NCBI GenBank assembly: GCA_963790405.1 | Contig: CAWBOJ010000003.1 | Coordinates: forward strand, 124,001 to 188,000 | DNA from: JBGSMX01 sp963790405 | GTDB lineage: Bacteria > Actinomycetota > Coriobacteriia > Anaerosomatales > JAGXFU01 | DNA length: 64,000 nt | Direction: 5' to 3' | Shown: one piece after another, positions 18,222 through 26,533 of the stretch | Layout of the letters: the number at the start of each line of letters is the position of its first letter | How positions within the stretch are numbered: position 1 is the first letter of the stretch | Made by a program: the position numbers and the translations under genes | The notes under the pieces: generated by a model | What the model was told of the DNA's origin: nothing | The model's database searches: none | The model's input: the letters and a program-made list of their open reading frames with translations, nothing else

Positions 18222-18851
18222 TCAGTACGCGAGCGTGACCGCCTTGCGCAGCCAGGTATCGATACCCGCTGCTTTGAGCATGAACGCGGCGACATCGGCC
18301 CGCGAGATCGTACTGGCCGCACTGAGCGGTCGTCCTTCCAGCCCGATGCGGTAGTGCCCGGTGAGCGGACCATCCGTCAGACCGGACGGGCGTGCGATCA
18401 CCCACTCGAGCGAACTCGCCATGATCCGCTGCTCCATACGCTCCAGATCATCGTAGAGCCCACGTAGCGCCACGCGCATCATCATCTTGTAGCCCATCGA
18501 GAGGTTGGGGTCGTTTCGGTGAAACGTCCCGGCGGCACTGAGCGCGACGAGGCGAGGCACTTCGAACTCCGCCATTGCATACATGATGTTCGACATACCC
18601 ACCGAGTAGAGATCTACCCGTCGAGCGGGTTTGGCCCCTACCGTCGAGAGCACCGCATCGTGTCCCGGAAGCACGTTGCGCAGTGTGTCGAGCTCGCGAA
18701 CGTCGGCCGCAATCACGCGCAGTCGCTCGTGACTCATCGTCACGCTCGAGACATCGCGCACGATCGCCGTCACGTCATCCCCGTGACCAAGCGCCTGCTC
18801 CACAACCTGCGCCCCGGTCCTACCGCTCGCTCCGATGACCGCTACCCGCAC
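18222..18851 (-). CDS. NAD(P)-binding Rossmann protein (atypical SDR / NmrA-like)
   Basis: About 209 residues. The start GTG gives VRVAVIGASGRTGAQVVEQA, a GxxGxxG-type dinucleotide motif, with GAGGAG 7 nt upstream. Later motifs DAVLSTVGAK, RLVALSAAGTFH and EWVIARPSGLTDGP fit atypical SDRs such as NAD(P)H-binding epimerase-like proteins. The end segment ISRADVAAFMLKA is also typical. Likely co-transcribed with the aldo/keto reductase. The substrate is unknown. Confidence 0.85.
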   Translation of the reverse strand: MRVAVIGASGRTGAQVVEQALGHGDDVTAIVRDVSSVTMSHERLRVIAADVRELDTLRNVLPGHDAVLSTVGAKPARRVDLYSVGMSNIMYAMAEFEVPRLVALSAAGTFHRNDPNLSMGYKMMMRVALRGLYDDLERMEQRIMASSLEWVIARPSGLTDGPLTGHYRIGLEGRPLSAASTISRADVAAFMLKAAGIDTWLRKAVTLAY

Positions 18852-19031
18852 TCGCGTACTCCTCTCCGCCGGACCGATCCTCGGCTTCTTACGCCCTGGG
18901 TAGCTGTGTACCCGTGAGAACAGAGTACCGCCTCGAGTATCGATCAAGTCATCTCGGCATGAAATGTGCATCCTGAGTTTGCGCACACGGATTATCAGAA
19001 GACATCGCACGCATCCTCGAAGGAGACTCGC

Positions 19032-19532
19032 ATGATGCCCGCGAAGCGGGACACGCCTCGCCCCGGCCAGGAATCGGTCTGGGACTACCCTCGTCCCCCA
19101 AAGGTCGAGCCGTTCGAGAACCATCGCATTGCGATCGAGTTCGCTGCTCGAACGCTTGCCGATACCACGCGCGCGATCAAGCTCATGGAAACGAGCCATC
19201 CGCCCGGCTACTACATACCTGCCGAGGATATCGACATGCACGCGCTCGTGCCCTCGACGTACCGAACGGTGTGCGAGTTCAAGGGAACCGCGCATTTCTA
19301 CTCGATCGTGATGGGCAACCGCGTGGAGCACAACGCCGCGTGGGAGTATCCGGATCCCTTGCCCGGCTACGAGATGCTGCGCGGCCACATCGCCTTCTAC
19401 CCGCAGCAGATCGACGCTGCGAGTATCGATGGCGAGGTCGTGCGCCCGCAAGAGGGTCGGTTCTACGGCGGGTGGATCACCGACGATATCGTCGGTCCCT
19501 TCAAAGGTGGGCGCGGCACCCTCGGCTGGTAG
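19032..19532 (+). CDS. DUF427 family protein
   Basis: About 166 residues, with AGGAG 6 nt before the ATG (a second ATG follows directly). The DUF427 fold is recognisable: ESVWDYPRPPKVEPF, RTLADTTRAIKLMETSHPP, YYIPAEDIDMHALVPS, CEFKGTAHFYSIVM, AWEYPDPLPGYEMLRGHIAF, and the end FYGGWITDDIVGPFKG. The function of the family is unknown. It converges with the first Fe-S ATPase gene with no gap (19532/19533). Confidence 0.92.
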   Translation: MMPAKRDTPRPGQESVWDYPRPPKVEPFENHRIAIEFAARTLADTTRAIKLMETSHPPGYYIPAEDIDMHALVPSTYRTVCEFKGTAHFYSIVMGNRVEHNAAWEYPDPLPGYEMLRGHIAFYPQQIDAASIDGEVVRPQEGRFYGGWITDDIVGPFKGGRGTLGW

Positions 19533-20441
19533 TCAGCGCGCTGACGGGATCCTGTGCTCTGTGATTCGCTTCCACGCCTCGAAAGCAGCTTGTGTGCCCG
19601 GCGACGTCGCGGAAGGGTCCTCGCCATCGGCGATGCGCGAGAGCGTCTCGGCGAGCACCTCATCAAACGGGACTTCGGCGATGAGCTCCAAATCCCGCTC
19701 CCGGCACGCATCGCGAATGAGATCGGCCCCTTCCGAAGAGAGGTCCGCTTTGTTGAGGACCACCGTGATCGGGAGTCCAAGGCGCGATGCAAGCTCGGCA
19801 AGCCGGTTCAAGTCGTGCAGACCCGATTTGGTCGGCTCGGTAACTGCGACGAGCAGATCGGTGTTTGTGATCGCCGCGATCACGGGACAGCCTATCCCTG
19901 GTGGCCCATCGATGAGGATGAGGTCTGCTGCAATATCCTCGGCAGCGCGAACTGCGCGCTCCCTCACCTCGGTGACAAGACGCCCCGACAGATCCTCGCC
20001 TGGTCCCAGCTGCCCGTAGGCAATCGGACCCACTCGCGACACACCGGTACAAGCGCTCCCGGCTCTGACCTCCACCGCTCGCAGCGCCTTGTTCGGGCAC
20101 ACGGCGATGCACGCGCCGCATCCTTCGCATATCCACTGGTCAACGGCGTGCCGGACTCGCTTCCCGCCTTCAACAGGCGCAATCACCGCGCCAAACCGGC
20201 ATACGTCGGCACACGACCCACAGTCAGTACAGCGAACCGGATCGAGCTCGACTCTCAGCCCGCCGGTGAATGCTTCGCACTCCAGCTCCTTCGAATCAAG
20301 GGCGATCGGCAGGTTTGAGGCTTCGACATCGGCGTCGGCCAGCACGACTGTCTGACTCCTCGCGGCTGTCAACGCAAACAGCGCGGTCAGTGTGGTCTTG
20401 CCGGTTCCACCCTTGCCCGAGGCGACCGTCACTGTGATCAT
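19533..20441 (-). CDS. MinD-superfamily ATPase with inserted 2[4Fe-4S] ferredoxin domain (copy 1)
   Basis: 302 residues. The deviant Walker A is SGKGGTGKTTLT at the N-terminus. A ferredoxin insert with CTDCGSCADVCRFG and CEGCGACIAVCPNKA lies at about 70-120, then Walker B-like LILIDGPPGIGCPVIAAIT. This two-domain layout is the COG1149 type of anaerobes, related to Mrp/NBP35 Fe-S carriers; a role in Fe-S or metal-cofactor handling is inferred. The start overlaps the stop of copy 2 by 4 bp (ATGA), so the pair is coupled and may form a heterodimer. The NifX-like genes upstream support a cofactor role. Confidence 0.9.
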   Translation of the reverse strand: MITVTVASGKGGTGKTTLTALFALTAARSQTVVLADADVEASNLPIALDSKELECEAFTGGLRVELDPVRCTDCGSCADVCRFGAVIAPVEGGKRVRHAVDQWICEGCGACIAVCPNKALRAVEVRAGSACTGVSRVGPIAYGQLGPGEDLSGRLVTEVRERAVRAAEDIAADLILIDGPPGIGCPVIAAITNTDLLVAVTEPTKSGLHDLNRLAELASRLGLPITVVLNKADLSSEGADLIRDACRERDLELIAEVPFDEVLAETLSRIADGEDPSATSPGTQAAFEAWKRITEHRIPSAR

Positions 20442-21355
20442 CGATCGTCCTCCTCGCGCTGGCTCGTCACAGGATCGTCCTCACCCAGCAGTTCGAGCGT
20501 CCGGGCAAGCCCGGCCAACTCCCGGGCCACCAGTGCCGACTCGTCTGAAGCGACCGTACCCCGCGCATAGGTCTCTGCAATGCTCCGATCGAAGGGGATG
20601 TTCGCAAGCACCGGCATTCCATGCTGCGCGCACCAGGTTTCCACATCGACCGGACCGGTCCCCAGGCGGTTGATGACCGCGACACTCGTCGCTCCGAGGT
20701 TCTCGGCAAGGCGCACGCTTAGCTCCAGGTCGTGCAAGCCAAACCTGGTCGGTTCGGTCACGTGCACAACCACATCGGCACCACGAATCGCCGCGACCGA
20801 TGCGCATGCCACACCGGGAGGCGCATCGAGTATGACCACATCGGCGTCGAGCCGCTCGGCTTCAGCACGCGTCGCGCGTATCACATCGGGTGTTTTGACC
20901 TCGCCGACGTCCAGCCGACCCGTGACGACCCGCAGACCATCGTGCCGACCGACAACCTGGGATACCTCAATCGCTCCGACGCAGCGTTGAATCTCCGTGA
21001 TCGCCTCGGCGGGACACAGCCGCTCGCACATCCCGCACCCGTGACACAGTTCGTCGAACACCATCGCTGTCGGACCGAGCACGCGGATCGCACCGAAGGC
21101 GCACGCATCCCGGCATATGCCGCACGCGGTGCACGTCGCAGCATCGACGCGAACCGAAGCGGCATGAACCTCACGCTCGCTCAGTCGTTCCAGCTCGAAG
21201 AACAGGTGGTCGTTCGGAGCCTCTACGTCGCAATCAGCAAGCACGACTTTGACTCCGGCGCCGACAAGCAGCGCCGCCAAGCCGGTTGCAACAAGCGTCT
21301 TGCCCGTACCGCCCTTGCCCGAAGCCACCGCAATGACACGCGCATTGGCCCCCAC
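20438..21355 (-). CDS. MinD-superfamily ATPase with inserted 2[4Fe-4S] ferredoxin domain (copy 2)
   Basis: 305 residues with the same architecture as the downstream copy: Walker A SGKGGTGKTLVATGL, ferredoxin insert CTACGICRDACAFG and CHGCGMCERLCPAEA, then VVILDAPPGVACASVAAIRG and VTEPTRFGLHDLE. The copies are clearly diverged paralogues arranged in tandem, as is usual for this family. The start is GTG. The gene follows a NifX-like gene by 9 bp. Role inferred as an Fe-S or metallocofactor carrier ATPase. Confidence 0.9.
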   Translation of the reverse strand: MGANARVIAVASGKGGTGKTLVATGLAALLVGAGVKVVLADCDVEAPNDHLFFELERLSEREVHAASVRVDAATCTACGICRDACAFGAIRVLGPTAMVFDELCHGCGMCERLCPAEAITEIQRCVGAIEVSQVVGRHDGLRVVTGRLDVGEVKTPDVIRATRAEAERLDADVVILDAPPGVACASVAAIRGADVVVHVTEPTRFGLHDLELSVRLAENLGATSVAVINRLGTGPVDVETWCAQHGMPVLANIPFDRSIAETYARGTVASDESALVARELAGLARTLELLGEDDPVTSQREEDDR

Positions 21356-21364
21356 GCCGACGCC

Positions 21365-21742
21365 CTAGTGCCCGCCGCAGGCGTGCTCGGGCTGCATCTT
21401 CGGCAAGTCACCGACAAGCAGTGCCGAGATCACGGCTCCCACGTTGGGCGTTTGATTCTCGAAGTAGACGTCTATTCCCGCCTCGTTGAAACCGATGAGC
21501 GGTCGGGCGCCCATTCCTGCCACAACCAAGGCGTTGACTCCCTCGGAGGCGAGCAAGTTCACAGGGCGCAGACATCCGCCTTCCTCGTGCGGAGGATTTG
21601 CGACGGTGCGAATCTCGACAATCTCATCACCGTCTGCGTGCACGACGGTGAAGCAATCGCAGTGCCCGAAATGGCCGGAACGCTCGGAGTCGAGCCCTCC
21701 CTGGCCAACCGAAGGCACCGCTATGATCTGTATCTGCCCCAT
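21365..21742 (-). CDS. NifX/NifB-C-terminal-like (dinitrogenase Fe-Mo cofactor family) protein
   Basis: 125 residues. The pattern IIAVPSVGQGGLDSERSGHF, GHCDCFTVVHADGDEIVE, PPHEEGGCLRPVNLLASEGV, ALVVAGMGARPLIGFNEAGI is the Nitro_FeMo-Co fold (NifX, NafY and orphan relatives). There are no nif genes here, so it is one of the orphan members common in anaerobes next to Mrp/MinD-type ATPases. His/Cys residues (HFGHCDC, C-terminal HACGGH) may bind metal. GGAGG lies 5 nt before the ATG. Confidence 0.9.
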   Translation of the reverse strand: MGQIQIIAVPSVGQGGLDSERSGHFGHCDCFTVVHADGDEIVEIRTVANPPHEEGGCLRPVNLLASEGVNALVVAGMGARPLIGFNEAGIDVYFENQTPNVGAVISALLVGDLPKMQPEHACGGH

Positions 21743-21767
21743 CTGTTCCTCCGTGTTGTCGTGACGG

Positions 21768-22130
21768 TCACATTCCAGCGTGTGCAGAACCCGCATGATC
21801 GAGTGGCTCGAGAGTTCCTTTTCCATACCGCTCCACGGCCTCGCGAACAGTCAGTCCGCTGGCCGAGAAACCGCTGATCCCCGCTGCGTGCAACGCATCG
21901 AAAGCCTTCGGCCCCAGATGGCCCGTGAGAACGGCCGAGACATTGCGCCCAGCAACAGCTTCCGCAGTGCCTATGCCAGCACCCTGGAGGGCATCACGGT
22001 TCACCTTGTTGTCAACTGCTTCGAGAAGCGTCCCATCATCCGAGACAATCAGCAAGTACGCCGTTCGACCGAAGCGATCGTCAACACGATCATCGAGCGT
22101 CATTCCGTGGGCTGAGACAGCTATGCTCAC
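21768..22130 (-). CDS. NifX/NifB-C-terminal-like protein, second copy
   Basis: About 120 residues. GTG start reading VSIAVSAHGMTLDDRVDDRF, GRTAYLLIVSDDGTLLEAVD, NALQGAG-type middle (DALQGAGIGTAEAVAGRNVS), then AVLTGHLGPKAFDALHAAGI. This matches the second common Nitro_FeMo-Co subtype. The start overlaps the stop of the DUF5320 gene (GTGA). Presumed to bind or protect an Fe-S type cofactor with its neighbours; the actual cargo is unknown. Confidence 0.88.
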   Translation of the reverse strand: MSIAVSAHGMTLDDRVDDRFGRTAYLLIVSDDGTLLEAVDNKVNRDALQGAGIGTAEAVAGRNVSAVLTGHLGPKAFDALHAAGISGFSASGLTVREAVERYGKGTLEPLDHAGSAHAGM

Positions 22131-22354
22131 CGTCGACCACCGAATCCTGCGCCGCGACCCCGGCGACCGAGACCTAGACCTAGACCTAGCCCGCGACCGC
22201 CACCTCTGCCGAACGCGCGCCCCAAGAATCGACGGTCGATCCGGCCGCCCGGCACTGCCTGTCCTGCCTCGGGGGCAGGCATCGCGCAATTGCCCTGGCC
22301 GCCTCCGGTCATCGGTCCTGCTCCTGTGGGTCCTGTTCCATCGTATCCTGGCAT
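22127..22354 (-). CDS. DUF5320 family small Gly-rich protein
   Basis: 75 residues beginning MPGYDGTGPTGAGPMTGGGQ, the diagnostic DUF5320 start, followed by GNCAMPAPEAG and a Gly/Arg/Leu repeat tail (GRGGGRGLGLGLGLGRRGRG). These proteins are almost always encoded beside NifX-like proteins and MinD/Mrp ATPases in anaerobes. Its function is unknown. The end overlaps the next gene by 4 bp. Confidence 0.88.
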   Translation of the reverse strand: MPGYDGTGPTGAGPMTGGGQGNCAMPAPEAGQAVPGGRIDRRFLGRAFGRGGGRGLGLGLGLGRRGRGAGFGGRR

Positions 22355-22370
22355 TTCAATCGACCCCTTT

Positions 22371-22853
22371 CTAGTTCGTCCCTTCGGAAGCCCCCGAATC
22401 CGGGTCGGCCTCCGTATCCTTCGTTCGCCCGGCAAGTTCCGCTTCTAGCAGGCCTGCCAACAGTCCGGCCACCTGCTCGCGCTCTCTGAGATGGGAAACC
22501 CAGTCGTGGGCCAGGTCTTCGGCCTCGGAAGTGAGCTCGTACTCGCGTCGCTGCGGGCCCGAATCGCCCTCGACCCAAACGGACACCACGTACCCTTCCG
22601 CTTCGAGTCGTCGCAACACCCGATACAGCCCACCCTGATCCACGTCGATCTGGTCCGAGGTGATCTCAGCGATGGCACGCCGTAGGTCATAGCCATGTGC
22701 GCCACCACTCATCAGCGCGGCTATGACGGCCGGTTCGGCAAGCGCCCCACGTCCGGCTCCTCCGCGGCCATGACGCGAGCCACAGCAAGAGCCACGTCCG
22801 CCGTTTCCCATGGTGGGTGGGCCGCCACGCCCGTGAGATACTCGCCCGTCCAT
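22371..22853 (-). CDS. PadR family regulator of the Fe-S/NifX cluster
   Basis: 160 residues. A Gly/Arg/Cys-rich N-terminus (GRGSCCGSRHGRGGAGRG) precedes the PadR winged helix: AVIAALMSGGAHGYDLRRAI, DQGGLYRVLRRLEAEGYVVS, QRREYELTSEAEDLAHDW. The extra N-terminus with a CC-x3-H arrangement could bind metal or a redox cofactor and is unusual for PadR proteins. The start at 22853 is followed downstream by DUF5320, two NifX-like and two MinD-like genes, so it is the first gene of the cluster. A 34-bp palindrome lies directly upstream. Confidence 0.88.
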   Translation of the reverse strand: MDGRVSHGRGGPPTMGNGGRGSCCGSRHGRGGAGRGALAEPAVIAALMSGGAHGYDLRRAIAEITSDQIDVDQGGLYRVLRRLEAEGYVVSVWVEGDSGPQRREYELTSEAEDLAHDWVSHLREREQVAGLLAGLLEAELAGRTKDTEADPDSGASEGTN

Positions 22854-22870
22854 TGAAAGTCCCTTCCATC

Positions 22871-22904
22871 TATATGCAAGTAACCTATATGTTAGCTGCA
22901 TATA
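22871..22904. promoter_or_regulatory. 34-bp palindromic operator upstream of the Fe-S cluster PadR
   Basis: TATATGCA (22871-22878) and TGCATATA (22897-22904) are exact inverted arms, with a nested TAAC/GTTA pair between them. It is strikingly AT-rich against the GC-rich background. It begins 18 bp upstream of the PadR start, inside the expected promoter, so autorepression is the simplest reading. Confidence 0.8.
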
Positions 22905-22948
22905 CCGTCGCGGTCAAGCCCCGCTACGTCCCTGGACTCCGATGTGTG

Positions 22949-23821
22949 CTAGCGGACGATCTTGCTGATGGGGGTCTCGAGGATATCCTCGGCACCGGCA
23001 CTCTTCAGCGCTGGAATCAGCTCGTTAACCGTCGCCTTCTCGGCCACAGTCGTGATTTCGTAGTCGTCCGAACCATACAGCCGATTGACAGTCGGCCTCT
23101 TCATGGCCGGCAGCTTGGCGATGACCTCTTCGAGCCGCGTCTCCGGCACGTTCATGAGTAGCAGGACCTTGCCTCGCGCTTCGATGACGCCGAGGAGCAG
23201 TGTCCGAACCTCTTCGATCGCCGCACGCTTGACCGGATCGGCCCACGACTCCTTGTTCGCAATCAGTCGAGTCGTCGACGTGAGAATGGTGTCCACAATC
23301 TTCAGGCCGTTTCGCCGAAGCGTGGAGCCCGTCTCCGTGAGATCCACGAGGGCGTCCATCATCTCGGGCACCTTTGCCTCGGTCGCCCCGTAGCTGAAGT
23401 GAACCTCGACATCTATGCCGAGTTCGTCGAAGAACGTCTTCGTGGTCTTGGGAAACTCCGTGGTTATCCGACTTCCGGGCGCGATATCACGCGCACTTTC
23501 CACAGGAGAGTCATCCGGCACAGCCAACACCATCTGCACGAAACCGGTCCCCGTCTTTGCATAGGGGAGCTCCGCGACCTCGACAACGTCGGCCCCGCTC
23601 TCGCGCACCCAGTCGTGTCCCGAGATGCCCAGATCGAAGTGGCCCTCTTGCACGAATATCGGAATCTCCTGTGGCCGGAGTATCTTTGCCCGGTCGATGC
23701 GGGGGTCGTCTACGGTGGGATTGTAGGCGCGGTTCGACTTGCCGATCGTCATGTCCGCCTGGTTGAACAGGAGCAAGGTCTGCTCCTCGAGAGAGCCCTT
23801 TGGCAGTGCGATTGAAAGCAT
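22949..23821 (-). CDS. hisG: ATP phosphoribosyltransferase, long form
   Basis: 290 residues, the long HisG with a C-terminal ACT-like regulatory domain. It catalyses the first step of histidine synthesis, joining ATP and PRPP. Motifs: LSIALPKGSLEEQTLLL, DLGISGHDWVRESGADV, the PRPP-loop-like ATEAKVPEMMDALVDLTETG, STLRRNGLKIVDTILTST, and a C-terminal domain with LLLMNVPETRLEEVIAKLPA and TVNRLYG. The start at 23821 has GGAGG 5 nt upstream; the frame extends to 23872 without support. It is not next to other his genes. Confidence 0.94.
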   Translation of the reverse strand: MLSIALPKGSLEEQTLLLFNQADMTIGKSNRAYNPTVDDPRIDRAKILRPQEIPIFVQEGHFDLGISGHDWVRESGADVVEVAELPYAKTGTGFVQMVLAVPDDSPVESARDIAPGSRITTEFPKTTKTFFDELGIDVEVHFSYGATEAKVPEMMDALVDLTETGSTLRRNGLKIVDTILTSTTRLIANKESWADPVKRAAIEEVRTLLLGVIEARGKVLLLMNVPETRLEEVIAKLPAMKRPTVNRLYGSDDYEITTVAEKATVNELIPALKSAGAEDILETPISKIVR

Positions 23822-23967
23822 CGAGTCCTCCGCGTGTCGCGTGCGCAGTGCGCCGAGAACGACTCGACGCAATCGGCACCGTGCGTGCCGAAGTCATCAC
23901 TATATCACTCTACTGCGCTGAAGTCTGCTGATATCCTGCAGCCCTCCCGTAGTCGGGCGCAAGCTCC

Positions 23968-25278
23968 CTAGACAGCGTTTCCCACCACGATGATGCCTTC
24001 TTCGATCAGCTCGATGAAGACATCCGTCAGATGCGGGTCGAACTGGGTTCCTCGGCAAGACATCAACTCCGCCTTGGCGGCAGCCACCGACATCGAAGGA
24101 CGATAGGGCCGCTCGCTGGTCATCGCATCGAACGCGTCGGCAACTGCGAGGACGCGCGCAAGCACCGGCGTCTGTTCGGCACTGAGGCCGTCAGGGTAGC
24201 CTTTGCCATCCCAGCGCTCGTGATGGTGACGAACCGCAGGCACTATCGCCGCAAGGAACGGAACCGTCTCGATCATGGTCGCTCCGATAGCGCTGTGCCC
24301 GCGCACTGCCGAGTACTCATCTTCAGTCAGACCACCAGATTTCTGGAGCACAGCCTCTGCGACGCCGATCTTGCCTATGTCGTGGAGTAGACCGGCTCTC
24401 TCAAGAGACGTGACGTCGTCGTCCATCTCGAGTCGCAGTCCAAGTGCGCACGCATAGTCCGCCACATGCAGCGAATGAAGAGCTGTGTAGTGGTCCTTGG
24501 CGTTCACGGCTGCGTTGAGCGTCTGGAGCGTGCCCAAGTACGTTCGGTCAAGCTCGTTGAGTGAGCGACCCAGGCGTCGGCTGATCATCTCCGTGCGTTC
24601 CTGATTCTCACGGAGCTGGCGCTCTGCCCGTCGGACAAGTAGACGCAGCAAGCCGTACGCGACCAGTGCGCCCAACAACACTGTGGCAGTCACCGCCAGC
24701 ACTGCACCCCTGATGCTGGGAAGCACCGAGCTGAACGGCTTGAACGAAGTGACGACTCCTTGTGGCACCGCGCTATCCGAAAACTCCACCGGCCCCACTA
24801 CGACGAGACACAGGATTCCGTCCACGGGAAGTAGCGGGTCGCTCGCCGTGACGTACGAGTCGACTTTGGCCTGCTCAGCAGCAATCGCGTGCCGGGAGTC
24901 CAGCGGCACCACCGTGCCGAGCTCATCGGAATCCGTCGAGTAGATGACCGTGCCATCGAGATCCTGAACGCGCAGAGCAGTGAGCCGTCCATCCGCGACA
25001 CGTTTGGAGATCGCCGACGCCAACCGGGAGTACTCGAAGCTTGTCGGGTCGTAGGTGAAGCTCTCGGCATCGTAGTTCTCTGAAATCGTGCCGTTGATCC
25101 CTGCCGCGAAGACCGCGCCGAAATCGTGGACGATGACACCGAAAACGACGAACCCAACTACAACCGCGACAACCAGGGCCGGCACTGCAATCATAAGCAG
25201 CCCGTATCGCTTGAACATCCCGATGAAGTCAGCATCCGCCGAAAGCTCAGGTGTAGACCCGAACACCCGCTCCGCCAT
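23968..25278 (-). CDS. Membrane-bound HD-GYP domain phosphodiesterase/sensor
   Basis: 436 residues. TM1 (about 30-55), an extracytoplasmic sensing region (about 56-195, YDAESFTYDPTSFEYSRLAS), TM2 (about 198-215, LAVTATVLLGALVAYGLLRL), then the HD-GYP domain: HSLHVADYACALGL, HDIGKIG, GHSAIGATMIE, HHERWDGKGYPDGL and DAFDAMTSERPYRPS. HD-GYP enzymes degrade cyclic di-GMP at a metal centre held by the HD and downstream histidines, all visible here. With the GGDEF protein near 53 kb it gives both sides of c-di-GMP turnover. Confidence 0.9.
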   Translation of the reverse strand: MAERVFGSTPELSADADFIGMFKRYGLLMIAVPALVVAVVVGFVVFGVIVHDFGAVFAAGINGTISENYDAESFTYDPTSFEYSRLASAISKRVADGRLTALRVQDLDGTVIYSTDSDELGTVVPLDSRHAIAAEQAKVDSYVTASDPLLPVDGILCLVVVGPVEFSDSAVPQGVVTSFKPFSSVLPSIRGAVLAVTATVLLGALVAYGLLRLLVRRAERQLRENQERTEMISRRLGRSLNELDRTYLGTLQTLNAAVNAKDHYTALHSLHVADYACALGLRLEMDDDVTSLERAGLLHDIGKIGVAEAVLQKSGGLTEDEYSAVRGHSAIGATMIETVPFLAAIVPAVRHHHERWDGKGYPDGLSAEQTPVLARVLAVADAFDAMTSERPYRPSMSVAAAKAELMSCRGTQFDPHLTDVFIELIEEGIIVVGNAV

Positions 25279-25367
25279 GTATTCCCTGCCCGTCTCCCGC
25301 TAGCGCATCCCGTACCCACGGCGAGACAGAGCAAGAACCGAACCAGGCCCGAAGTCAGCTCCGGTTG

Positions 25368-26078
25368 TCACGGCAAGTCATCGGCGATCGCCGGCCTCGG
25401 GCGCTCGAACCGCTCGACTCCCATCGCAGCCCCCACAAGCAACACATCCGCGGGGCGACGGGCGAACAGCCCGTTGGTCACCACGCCGGCGATACCATCG
25501 AGCGCACGCTCAACCAACACCGGGTTGCTCAGTTCCAGGTGGTGAACGTCAAGGATGAGATTGCCGTTGTCGGTCACGAAGCCTTCTCGGATCTCGGCTT
25601 TCCCGCCCAGGCGTGCGATCTTGCGCGAAACGTGCACGACCGCCATGGGAATGACCTCGACAGCAACGGGAAACGCCCCGAGCCTGGACACAAGTTTGGA
25701 CTCGTCGACAATGCAAACGAATAGATCGGAAGAGCACGCTACGATCTTCTCGCGCGTCAGTGCTCCGCCGCCGCCCTTGATGAGACGCAGCTCTTCGTCC
25801 GCTTCATCCGCGCCGTCGACGTAGACAGGCAGCTGCCCCACGTCGACCAGGTCGACCACGGGAATGCCATGCTCTCCGAGAAGAGCAGTCGTAGTGTCGG
25901 ATGACGAGACCGCACCCTTGACGTGAACGCCGGCTTTCGCAAGTTCACGGACAAACTGCGCAGCGGTCGATCCGGTACCCACGCCAATCAGCGAACCAGG
26001 CTCAACAAACTCGAGCGCAGCCTGTGCGGCGGCCCGTTTCTGCTCGCCGCGTGCATGCTCTTCGGCAGTCTCGGCCAT
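25368..26078 (-). CDS. rpiA: Ribose-5-phosphate isomerase A
   Basis: 236 residues. RpiA interconverts ribose-5-P and ribulose-5-P in the pentose phosphate pathway. Motifs: LIGVGTGSTAAQFVREL (phosphate-binding GTGSTA), SSSDTTTALLGEHGIPV, DGADEADEELRLIKGGGGAL (catalytic Asp and Glu) and TREKIVACSS. The C-terminus has GVVTNGLFARRPADVLLVGA. Length is normal. The ATG is followed by an acidic start (MAETAEEHARGEQKRA). It is followed at a distance by an HD-GYP gene. Confidence 0.95.
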   Translation of the reverse strand: MAETAEEHARGEQKRAAAQAALEFVEPGSLIGVGTGSTAAQFVRELAKAGVHVKGAVSSSDTTTALLGEHGIPVVDLVDVGQLPVYVDGADEADEELRLIKGGGGALTREKIVACSSDLFVCIVDESKLVSRLGAFPVAVEVIPMAVVHVSRKIARLGGKAEIREGFVTDNGNLILDVHHLELSNPVLVERALDGIAGVVTNGLFARRPADVLLVGAAMGVERFERPRPAIADDLP

Positions 26079-26131
26079 TGCGCACCCCCCCGCTCGTGCG
26101 TCACGCCCCCTGCGTACGCACTCAGTTTACC

Positions 26132-26524
26132 CTAGTCCGGTTCGTATTCGAGCGAGACAGAGTTGATACAGTACCTGGTCCCAAGCGGGGCCGGGCCGTC
26201 GTTGAATACGTGTCCGAGATGCCCGTCACACACGGCACATCTGACCTCGGTGCGCTCCATACCGAAGTTCGAGTCCCGATGCTCCGTCACCGCATCGGAA
26301 GTGATCGGCCGGGTGAAGCTTGGCCAGCCACAGCCAGAGTGGAACTTGTCTGCCGAGGAGAACAGCTCGGTACCGCACCCCGCACACCGATACGTCCCGG
26401 GTTCGGTGAGGTCGGTGTATTCGCCGGAGAATGCCGGCTCGGTACCCGCACGCCTCAGCACGCGGAACTGCTCCGGTGTGAGCAGAGCCCGCCACTCGTC
26501 ATCGCTTCTGATCACACGTGTCAT
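26132..26524 (-). CDS. msrB: Peptide-methionine (R)-S-oxide reductase
   Basis: 130 residues. MsrB repairs methionine-R-sulfoxide. Zinc-type cysteine pairs are present in CAGCG and CAVCDGH, the substrate-binding region is SGCGWPSF, and the catalytic Cys lies in RYCINSVSLEY, close to the C-terminus as usual. The N-terminus (WRALLTPEQFRVLRRAGTEP) is also typical. It is 10 bp from the pilin gene on the same strand. Confidence 0.95.
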   Translation of the reverse strand: MTRVIRSDDEWRALLTPEQFRVLRRAGTEPAFSGEYTDLTEPGTYRCAGCGTELFSSADKFHSGCGWPSFTRPITSDAVTEHRDSNFGMERTEVRCAVCDGHLGHVFNDGPAPLGTRYCINSVSLEYEPD

Positions 26525-26533
26525 GTCCGAAGC

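Noticed and set aside
18222..19451. 409-residue long frame containing the NAD(P)-binding protein
   Set aside because: The first 200 residues are the antisense of the DUF427 gene. The GTG at 18851 with its ribosome-binding site is the natural start.
21365..22130. Nitrogenase cofactor genes implying nitrogen fixation
   Set aside because: The NifX-like proteins are orphan family members; no nifHDK, nifE or nifB core is present in the window.
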